Shown in pieces: positions 1-5,039 of a DNA stretch of 5,039 nt. Under the pieces are notes generated by a model, which was given only the letters and a program-made list of their open reading frames with translations, ran no database searches and was not told where the DNA came from. A program made the position numbers and the translations under genes. Each line of letters starts with the position of its first letter. Within the stretch, counting starts at the first letter, position 1. Origin of the DNA: Akkermansia muciniphila (GTDB lineage Bacteria > Verrucomicrobiota > Verrucomicrobiia > Limisphaerales > SXTU01); NCBI GenBank assembly GCA_945872195.1, contig CAMBZO010000226.1, forward strand, positions 1 through 5,039, in the 5' to 3' direction.

Positions 1-777
1 CGCGAGGCGGCGCTGGTTCAGGCTGCCAATCAAGTCCAGCGAGTCGCGCTGGAGTTGCGCGTCGGCACCCGGCGGGCTGGAGACGTTGAGAATCGGGTCG
101 CCCTGGTTGCGGAAGCGCACGCCGGTGTAAACGCCCGGCAGCACACCGCTGCTCCAGCAGGCCGAGCCGCCGCTGATGCCGCTGCCCGTGCTCATCACAA
201 CGAACGCCGGCAAGTCGCTCGTCTCCGCGCCGAGGCCGTAGAGCACCCACGAGCCCATGCTGGGGCGCCCCGGCTGACCGAAGCCAGTGTTGAAGAAAAT
301 TTGCGCGGGCGCGTGGTTGAACTGGTCCGTGCGCATGGACTTCACGATGGCGATGTCATCCACAATCTTCGCGAGATGCGGGAGCGTTTCGCCCAATTCC
401 GCGCCGCACTGCCCGTGCTTGGCGAACTTGAAGCGCGGCCCCAGCACTGCCGCGTCTGAGCGGATAAATGCGTAGCGTTGTCCACCGATGACCTCGGGCG
501 GAATGGGCTTGCCTTCGAGTTCGGCGAGCTTCGGCTTGTGGTCAAATAGCTCCAACTGGCTCGGCGCGCCCGCCATGAACATGTGAATGACACGCTTGGC
601 CTTCGGCGCAAAGTGCGGCGGTTTGATGGGGAAAGGATTCGCCGGTGCGGCGCTAGCTCGGCGTGTGAGTGCATCGGTCAGCAGACCCGCGAGCGCGACT
701 TTGCCGAGGCCGACGCCGCAGTTGCGGAAGAAATGGCGGCGCGTGACAGCGAGGCAGTGTTCTTGGAGTGGTGTCAT
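1..777 (-). CDS. DUF1501 family protein, Tat-exported, N-terminal part (runs off left edge)
   Basis: The frame reads from ATG at 777 without a stop to base 1, giving 259 residues, about half of the roughly 450-490 usual for DUF1501 proteins. The start is followed by a twin-arginine signal: RRHFFR at residues 13-18, a hydrophobic stretch (about 21-33) and an Ala-rich cleavage area ending near ASAAPA (41-46). This indicates export of a folded protein by the Tat system. The mature part has DUF1501 hallmarks: MAGAPSQLELFDHKP at 68-82, a SMRTDQFNHAP block near 147-157, and FFNTGFGQPGRPSMGSWV at 161-178. The family belongs to the alkaline phosphatase/sulfatase-like superfamily, but its biochemical role is not established, and the window shows no proof of catalysis. 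The ATG lies three bases after the stop of the upstream DUF1549/DUF1553 gene, so the two are almost certainly co-transcribed and probably translationally coupled. Pairing of these two families is standard in Planctomycetota and Verrucomicrobiota. Family assignment is firm; function is unknown. Confidence 0.93.
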   Translation of the reverse strand, partial: MTPLQEHCLAVTRRHFFRNCGVGLGKVALAGLLTDALTRRASAAPANPFPIKPPHFAPKAKRVIHMFMAGAPSQLELFDHKPKLAELEGKPIPPEVIGGQRYAFIRSDAAVLGPRFKFAKHGQCGAELGETLPHLAKIVDDIAIVKSMRTDQFNHAPAQIFFNTGFGQPGRPSMGSWVLYGLGAETSDLPAFVVMSTGSGISGGSACWSSGVLPGVYTGVRFRNQGDPILNVSSPPGADAQLQRDSLDLIGSLNQRRLA

Positions 778-791
778 GGTTCAGCCTTTGG
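778..791 (-). promoter_or_regulatory. Ribosome binding site and coupling junction for the DUF1501 gene
   Basis: On the coding strand the end of the upstream gene reads CCAAAGGCTGAACCATG. AAAGG (bases 789-785) matches the anti-Shine-Dalgarno complement and sits 7 bases before the ATG at 777. The upstream stop TGA (783-781) falls between them. Stop and start are three bases apart, so ribosomes finishing the upstream gene can reinitiate directly. No promoter fits here. The match is short, so the site is plausible but not certain. Confidence 0.45.
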
Positions 792-3700
792 CAATCATCT
801 CATCGAGGTTTAGGAGCGCGCGGGCGAGGGCGGTCCAAGCGGCGCGGTCGACGGCGTCACCGTCGCCCTTGCCAGCGAAGTCGGAGGCCTTGATTTCGCC
901 GCGGGCGAAGCGGGTGCGCTGGGCCCCGAAGAACTTCACAAGCTGCGTCCGCTCATCGGCGGAGGGTGGGCGAGTCAGGCAGTGGCGGAAGAGGCTTTCC
1001 ACTCGGCTCTCGATGGGGCCGGGCTGTGCGGCCATCTGGCGACCGAGGGCTTGGGCGGCTTCGAGTATGACAGTGTCGTTGAGCATAGTGAGCGCTTGGA
1101 GCGGCGTATTCGAGCTGTCGCGTCGGGCGACACAAGCTTCCCCGCTGGGGCCGTCGAAGGTGTTGAACATCGCATAGGGCAGTGAGCGTTTGGCGAAGGT
1201 GTAGAGGCCGCGTCGATAACGGTCTTCGCCCTGACTCTCGTTCCACGACTTGCCGCCATAGACGCCTTCGGAGGTGACGCTCCCGGGTTGCGGTGGGAAG
1301 ACGCTTGGCCCGCCGAGTTTCGGCGAGAGTAGCCCGGACGCGCGGAGGACGGCGTCGCGGATGAGTTCGGCGTCTAGGCGGGAACGGGGGAAGCGGGAGA
1401 TGAGGCTGTTATCCGGATCTTTGGTGAGTGGATCGGCTTTGGGGTCTGGGGTCTGTGAAACAGCGGAAGCCTGCTGATATGCCGCGCTGGTCACGATGAG
1501 TTTGTGCAGCTGCTTGAAGGACCACCCCTGCTTTATGAATTCCACGGCCAGCCAGTCGAGCAACTCAGGGTGCGTCGGTGCATCGCCTTGCAGGCCGAAG
1601 TCCTCGGTCGTCCGCACGAGGCCGCGACCAAAGAACGCGGCCCACTGGCGGTTCACCGTGACGCGTGCGGTGAGCGGGTTCTCGGGCGAGACGAGCCACT
1701 GCGCGAAGCCGAGGCGGTTCGTCGGTGCGCCGGGCGGAAGCGGGTTCAAGACGCCGAGCACGGCGGGTGCGACAGCTTCCTTGGGCGACAGGAACTCTCC
1801 GCGATGGTGGCGGTGCGTGGGGCGCGAATTCTCCGGTGGGCGCTCATGGAGGACGAGCGTCGTTTGGTGCGCGGGCTTTTTCCGGAGCTTTTCGATTTCA
1901 GCGCGGGCGTCCTTCAGTTCCGGTGCGACAAGAAGGAAGTGCTCGCGGAGCTTGATGCGGTAGGCGGCAGTGTGTTGTTCGTCCGGCTTCGCCAACAACT
2001 CCTGTGCTTCAAGCGGCAGCGTGCCCGCAATCGCTCCACGCGGGTCGGTTGTGAACGCGATGCGGAAGCGGCCGAGCGACGCGGCATAGTGGCGACCAAA
2101 GAGCATCTTAACGCGCAACTCGCCGGCTGCGCGGAGCGGTTCGGCCAGGTTGAAGACAGCTTCGTGCCGCTCGCCTTCGCGTGTGGCGGTGGACCAGCCG
2201 GTTTCCGGATTGCCATCGGTGGCGAGTGCGGCAGTGGTCGGGTTGTTGCCGAAGTTGTTTTTGCCGAAGCTCTCGGTGGCGCGGACGAGCTTCACTTTCG
2301 TGCCGCCAGCCGAGACCTGAAACTCGCCCATGAAGAAGTCGCCCTTGCGGCCTTCGTAGTAAGTCATGCCGGGGCCGTGGGCGGGGAGGCGCTCGTCGGG
2401 CAAGGCTTCGAGGCGCAGCGCGGTGACACCGGCGGGGACGTTGCGGAAGGTTAGCTCGTAAGTGTCCGCCTTCGTGATGTCGCCGCTGGCGAAGACGGAG
2501 TCGTCTGGCTGCACGGTAAGAAGCGGAAGGTTGGATTTCGCTTCGTGCGGGCGGAGCGGGGTCCACTGGACGACGCGCGGACGCTCGGCGGCGAGCCACT
2601 CGGTGAAGCGGGCGGCGAGGTGTTCGGGGCCGCGCAGGGCTTGCGCGGCTTGCCCCCTCACCCCGCCCCTCTCGCCTGGTGGGGGAGAGGGAGAAGAAGT
2701 CTTGGGGTCACTAACAGCGGTTGGTTTGCTCGGCGGAAATTTGGTTGGCAGTTCGATCAAGAGCTCGGCGGCGCGCGCAATATTCTTCCTATGCTGTTCC
2801 TCGAGCGCGGTGTCGGGGAGGTCGAGGTCGGGCTCGTCGGCGTTGTTGAGGAAAGCCATCAGCGCATAGAAGTCGGTGTGCGGAATGGGGTCGAACTTGT
2901 GTGTGTGGCATTGCGCGCAGCCGACGGTGAGGCCGAGCCAGGTCGTGCCCGTCGTGGCGACGCGGTCCACCATCGCGTAGAAGCGGAACTCCAGCGGGTC
3001 AATGCCCCCTTCCTCGTTGAGCATGGTGTTGCGGTGGAAACCGGTCGCCACGAGGCGACTCAGTTCCGAGTTTGGGGTTTGGGGTTTGGAGTTGTTCGGC
3101 AAGAGGTCGCCGGCGATTTGGTGGATGGTGAACTGGTCGAAGGGGAGGTCTTCGTTCAGCGCGCGGATGACCCAGTCCCGCCACGGCCAGATGTTGCGAG
3201 GTCGGTCCTTTTCGTAGCCGTTGGTGTCGGCGTAGCGCGCGAGATCGAGCCACTTGCGCGCCCAGCGCTCGCCGTAGTGTGGTGAGGCGAGCAGGGTGTC
3301 CGCGAGTTGCTCGATGGCGGCGCGTCTATTGCCAAGAGCGGATTTCACAAACGCGTCTGCTTCCTCTGGCGTGGGCGGAAGGCCGATGAGGTCGAGGTAG
3401 AGGCGTCGGACTAAGGTGTAGTCGTCGGCGTTAGGTGAAGGCTTCAGGCCGGCTTGCTCCATGCGCGCGAGGACGAAGTGATCGATCTCATTTCGTGGCC
3501 AGTCAGCTTGACGCACCTTTGGTAGCGGATTTTGTTTGGGTTTGATGAAGGCCCAATGAGGCTGATAGTCCGCGCCCGCAGCGACCCAGCGCCGCAGCGT
3601 GTCCCGCTCGGCGCTCGTGAGCTGCTTCTTCGTGTCCGCCGGCGGCATGACCTTGTTGTGGTCCGTGGTAGTGATGCGGCGGACGAGTTCACTCTGGTCG

Positions 3701-3933
3701 GTCTTGCCCGGGACGATGGCGCGCTTGCCAGACTTGGCGGGGGCGAGTGCGGCTTCGCGGAGGTCGAGGCGTAGGCCGGACTTGCGTGCGTGCTCATCGG
3801 GCCCGTGGCAAGCGAAGCACTGGCGCGAGAGGATGGGGCGCACGTCGCGCTGGAAGTCAGGCGCGGGCGCGGGCGCGGCAGAGGGGGAAAGTGCGGCCAG
3901 CAAGGTGGCGAGGACTGTGGCAGTCGGTTTCAT
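781..3933 (-). CDS. PSC1 cytochrome c / DUF1549 / DUF1553 domain protein, secreted
   Basis: A protein of 1050 residues from ATG 3933. An in-frame TTG at 3975 would add 14 residues, but ATG 3933 gives a clean Sec signal peptide (one Lys, hydrophobic core at about 5-16, Ala/Pro-rich end near 25), so it is preferred; no clear Shine-Dalgarno precedes either. Domains in order: planctomycete-type cytochrome c PSC1 (about 25-130) with haem motif CFACH at 39-43 and a VMPP segment at 95-98 whose Met could be an axial ligand; DUF1549 (about 148-370) with YGERWARKWLDLARYADTNG and a second CxxCH, CAQCH, at 339-343; a variable linker; a discoidin-like beta-rich region (about 486-631) with DGNPETGWST; a THRHHRGEFL block (about 705-714); and DUF1553 (about 738-986) with NPLTARVTVNRQW and SSNTPLQALTMLND. 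Length and order are normal for the family. Such proteins are thought to act outside the cytoplasm, possibly in redox or polysaccharide breakdown, but no reaction is proven. Three repeat-like inserts sit at residues 281-291, 411-427 and 826-840. It is cotranscribed with the DUF1501 gene. Confidence 0.95.
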   Translation of the reverse strand: MKPTATVLATLLAALSPSAAPAPAPDFQRDVRPILSRQCFACHGPDEHARKSGLRLDLREAALAPAKSGKRAIVPGKTDQSELVRRITTTDHNKVMPPADTKKQLTSAERDTLRRWVAAGADYQPHWAFIKPKQNPLPKVRQADWPRNEIDHFVLARMEQAGLKPSPNADDYTLVRRLYLDLIGLPPTPEEADAFVKSALGNRRAAIEQLADTLLASPHYGERWARKWLDLARYADTNGYEKDRPRNIWPWRDWVIRALNEDLPFDQFTIHQIAGDLLPNNSKPQTPNSELSRLVATGFHRNTMLNEEGGIDPLEFRFYAMVDRVATTGTTWLGLTVGCAQCHTHKFDPIPHTDFYALMAFLNNADEPDLDLPDTALEEQHRKNIARAAELLIELPTKFPPSKPTAVSDPKTSSPSPPPGERGGVRGQAAQALRGPEHLAARFTEWLAAERPRVVQWTPLRPHEAKSNLPLLTVQPDDSVFASGDITKADTYELTFRNVPAGVTALRLEALPDERLPAHGPGMTYYEGRKGDFFMGEFQVSAGGTKVKLVRATESFGKNNFGNNPTTAALATDGNPETGWSTATREGERHEAVFNLAEPLRAAGELRVKMLFGRHYAASLGRFRIAFTTDPRGAIAGTLPLEAQELLAKPDEQHTAAYRIKLREHFLLVAPELKDARAEIEKLRKKPAHQTTLVLHERPPENSRPTHRHHRGEFLSPKEAVAPAVLGVLNPLPPGAPTNRLGFAQWLVSPENPLTARVTVNRQWAAFFGRGLVRTTEDFGLQGDAPTHPELLDWLAVEFIKQGWSFKQLHKLIVTSAAYQQASAVSQTPDPKADPLTKDPDNSLISRFPRSRLDAELIRDAVLRASGLLSPKLGGPSVFPPQPGSVTSEGVYGGKSWNESQGEDRYRRGLYTFAKRSLPYAMFNTFDGPSGEACVARRDSSNTPLQALTMLNDTVILEAAQALGRQMAAQPGPIESRVESLFRHCLTRPPSADERTQLVKFFGAQRTRFARGEIKASDFAGKGDGDAVDRAAWTALARALLNLDEMIAKG
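1438..1458. repeat. Heptamer repeat, T(T/C)TGGGG, inside the DUF1549/DUF1553 gene
   Basis: On the plus strand the run reads TTTGGGG, TCTGGGG and a decayed third unit TCTGTGA. It is translated on the minus strand as SQTPDPK (residues 826-832), within a stretch SQTPDPKADPLTKDP. That stretch lies between LIVTSAAYQQAS and DNSLISRFPRSRLDAELI, where most relatives, as I recall them, have only a few residues. It resembles the heptamer run at 3071-3091. Two full units are few, so this could be chance composition. Confidence 0.4.
2653..2703. repeat. Hairpin-forming dispersed-repeat-like element within a coding region
   Basis: The left arm CCCTCTCGCC (2667-2676) and right arm GGGGAGAGGG (2682-2691) pair over ten bases with one mismatch, around a five-base TGGTG loop. 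A C-rich lead CCCCCTCACCCCG (2653-2665) precedes the arms on the plus strand. This composition is that of short intergenic repeats found in many copies in numerous GC-rich bacteria. Read on the minus strand it encodes SPSPPPGERGGVRG, and on the plus strand a frame gives PLTPPLSPGGGEG; both peptides recur in spurious protein predictions made from such repeats. Here the element is in frame and lies in the variable linker between DUF1549 and the discoidin-like region (residues 411-427), so the protein tolerates it. Copy number elsewhere in the genome cannot be seen from this window. Confidence 0.65.
3071..3091. repeat. Three tandem TTTGGGG-like heptamers within the DUF1549 domain coding sequence
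   Basis: The plus strand reads TTTGGGG, TTTGGGG, TTTGGAG, three 7-base units making 21 bases, which keeps the reading frame. Together with its flanks it encodes NSKPQTPNSEL (residues 281-291), inserted between HQIAGDLLPN and LVATGFHRNTMLNEEGG. In typical DUF1549 proteins these two conserved blocks are separated by only a few residues. The unit resembles a telomere-type G-rich repeat, but there is nothing telomeric here; the run is short and internal to a gene. Confidence 0.6.
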
Positions 3934-3999
3934 CTGGCGAATCACGGCGGGAGAATAGACGCAGATGGACTGCAATGGAATCCGTGAAAGTAGGCCTGA
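3934..3999 (-). other. Intergenic gap between apbE-like gene and DUF1549/DUF1553 gene
   Basis: These 66 bases are the only real non-coding stretch. No inverted repeat with a T-run is present, so I see no terminator for the apbE-like gene. The best promoter guess on the coding strand is TATTCT (about 3954-3949) with a poor upstream hexamer TTCCAT 17 bases before it; this is too weak to claim. The gap would shrink to 24 bases if the downstream gene began at the TTG at 3975. Readthrough from apbE is possible. Confidence 0.5.
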
Positions 4000-5039
4000 C
4001 TATTTCTCGTCGAATCGCGCGAACCCCGGTGACTCCGTGACTTCGACTCGCTCGCCGGGCTTGCGCACGACGCGTGCGGATGCGTCGGGCGTGGCTGCGA
4101 CCAACGCCAACCCTTGCTCGGGGCCGATGACGCAGATGGTGGTGGAAAGGCTGTTCGCGGTGAGGCAGTCGGGCGCGATGACGACGACGAGGCTGTGGTC
4201 GGTGAGGCCGAGGCCGGTGTGCGGGTTCACGATGTGCGAGTAGCGCTTGCCGCCGAGTTCGACGTGCTGGAAGAGATCGCCGGAGGTGGCGAAGCCGCAG
4301 TTGCGCAGCGAGAGGAATCGCGTGGGCGGAGCGCCGGGGGCATCCAGCGGCGCGAGTTCGATGCGCCAGCCGTCGCGGCCCGGAGGGGCGTCGCCGATGG
4401 CCATGTCGCCGCCGCCGGTGACGAGGGCGCGCGGGACGCCGTGCGCGCGCAGGACGTGGAGCGCCTCGTCGAGCGCGCGGCCCTTCGCGATGGAGCCGAG
4501 GTCGAGGCGCATGCCCGGCACGCCCAACTGCGCGGTGCGGGCATGCGGGTCGAGGACAACTTTCTGCCAGCCGACGCGTGCCTTGGCTTCCGCGATGACC
4601 TCGGGCGTGGGCAACTCGCGCTGCCTCCGCGCGCGTCGCCAGACTTGCACGAGCGGGCCGACGGTGATGTCGAAGGCGCCCTGCGAGCGGCGGGAGGTGG
4701 CTTCCGCGAGGTTCAGCAGCCGCCAGAGTTCGTCGCTCACGGGCACGGGGCGACCGCTGCCGGAGCTGCGGGAGAGCAGGGTCAACTCGCTGTCGTCCTC
4801 GTAGTCGCTGAAGACGTGGTTCAGCGCGGCGACGCGGGCAAAGGCGGCGCGGGCGGCGTCGTCGGCGCGGGCCTGGCTTTCCGCATAGAGGACGATGCGG
4901 AAGGGAAGCCCCATCTGGGGCTGCTCGAACTCGAAGCGCTGGAGGGCGGCGGGCTGGGGCGTGCGACAGCCGGAGGCGGCGAGGAGGACCAGCAGCCACG
5001 CGGCGAGGCCGGTGGCCAAGATTCCTCGTTGGCCCGGTG
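4000..5039 (-). CDS. apbE: FAD:protein FMN transferase (ApbE family), lipoprotein candidate, 5' end probably outside window
   Basis: ApbE enzymes use FAD to attach FMN covalently to a Thr or Ser of exported target proteins and need magnesium. The frame is open to the right edge and ends with TAG at 4002-4000. Numbering from the TTG at 5019 (339 residues), family motifs appear in order: FSDYEDDSEL (70-79), GAFDITVGPLVQVW (114-127), LDLGSIAKGRALDEAL (172-187), TGGGDMAIGD (201-210), ATSGDLFQHV (244-253) and YSHIVNPHTG (260-269). The full core is present and about normal in length. The N-terminus is hydrophobic and ends in LAASGC, a lipobox-like site with Cys18, suggesting a lipoprotein facing the periplasm. 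The TTG start is doubtful: it gives no positive charge before the hydrophobic core, and GAGGA lies only three bases away. The frame continues upstream through QRGI, which would supply an Arg, so the start probably lies beyond 5039. The site ANSLST (288-293) has Asn289 where the family normally has a metal-binding Asp. No flavinylation target is visible nearby. Confidence 0.93.
   Translation of the reverse strand, partial: PGQRGILATGLAAWLLVLLAASGCRTPQPAALQRFEFEQPQMGLPFRIVLYAESQARADDAARAAFARVAALNHVFSDYEDDSELTLLSRSSGSGRPVPVSDELWRLLNLAEATSRRSQGAFDITVGPLVQVWRRARRQRELPTPEVIAEAKARVGWQKVVLDPHARTAQLGVPGMRLDLGSIAKGRALDEALHVLRAHGVPRALVTGGGDMAIGDAPPGRDGWRIELAPLDAPGAPPTRFLSLRNCGFATSGDLFQHVELGGKRYSHIVNPHTGLGLTDHSLVVVIAPDCLTANSLSTTICVIGPEQGLALVAATPDASARVVRKPGERVEVTESPGFARFDEK

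Noticed and set aside
1504..2454. Long plus-strand open frame of 316 codons
   Set aside because: It lies wholly antisense to the DUF1549/DUF1553 gene, has a composition-driven Arg/Ala/Gly-rich translation, and shows no recognisable domain. High GC makes such frames expected.
2667..2691. Hairpin considered as a transcription terminator
   Set aside because: It is mid-gene, has no following T-run on either strand, and the frame continues through conserved domains on both sides.
3071..3091. Telomere or G-quadruplex structure
   Set aside because: There are only two full GGGG runs plus a GG, too few for a stable four-run quadruplex, and the site is inside a gene.
2545..3285. Plus-strand open frame of 246 codons
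   Set aside because: It is antisense to the conserved DUF1549 domain and reads through the hairpin repeat and heptamers; the peptide has no recognisable family.
3949..3977. Promoter for the DUF1549/DUF1553 gene (TATTCT with TTCCAT)
   Set aside because: The upstream hexamer matches the consensus at only two positions, and no activator or sigma-factor signature supports it.
3857..4999. Minus-strand frame of 380 codons overlapping the apbE-like gene
   Set aside because: The translation is extremely Arg/Pro/His-rich and overlaps the well-supported ApbE frame and the start of the next gene. It is a frame shadow.
5017..5019. TTG at 5019 as the certain start of the apbE-like gene
   Set aside because: It would leave the lipoprotein signal without a positively charged N-region, its ribosome binding site would be too close, and the frame stays open to the window edge.

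Overview
The window comes from a GC-rich bacterial chromosome, most likely Verrucomicrobiota and less likely Planctomycetota. The inference rests on gene content. A large PSC1/DUF1549/DUF1553 protein followed directly by a twin-arginine DUF1501 protein is a gene pair that is expanded many-fold in those phyla and uncommon elsewhere. The short repeat types found inside the large gene also fit such genomes. No marker gene is present, so the phylum is an inference.

All genes lie on the minus strand and are read from high to low coordinates. At 5039-4000 is an ApbE-type FAD:protein FMN transferase, an exported lipoprotein candidate whose true start probably lies beyond the right edge. A 66-base gap follows (3999-3934). 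At 3933-781 is a roughly 1050-residue exported protein with an N-terminal planctomycete-type cytochrome c domain, then DUF1549, a discoidin-like middle region and DUF1553. Three bases later, at 777-1, the first 259 residues of a DUF1501 protein run off the left edge. Almost the whole window is coding. Long open frames on the plus strand and in other minus frames are shadows caused by high GC.

The three products share an address outside the cytoplasm: a lipoprotein flavin transferase, a Sec-exported haem-binding protein and a Tat-exported DUF1501 protein. The DUF1549/DUF1553-DUF1501 pair looks translationally coupled. Whether apbE belongs to the same functional unit is unclear, because no flavinylation target motif is visible in the two neighbours.

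The most notable feature is not a new system. The large gene carries three short, frame-preserving, repeat-derived segments at variable linkers: a hairpin element typical of dispersed intergenic repeats, and two places with a TTTGGGG-like heptamer. The ApbE protein also appears to have Asn where the family has a magnesium-binding Asp. I see no RNA genes, CRISPR array, insertion sequence or convincing terminator.
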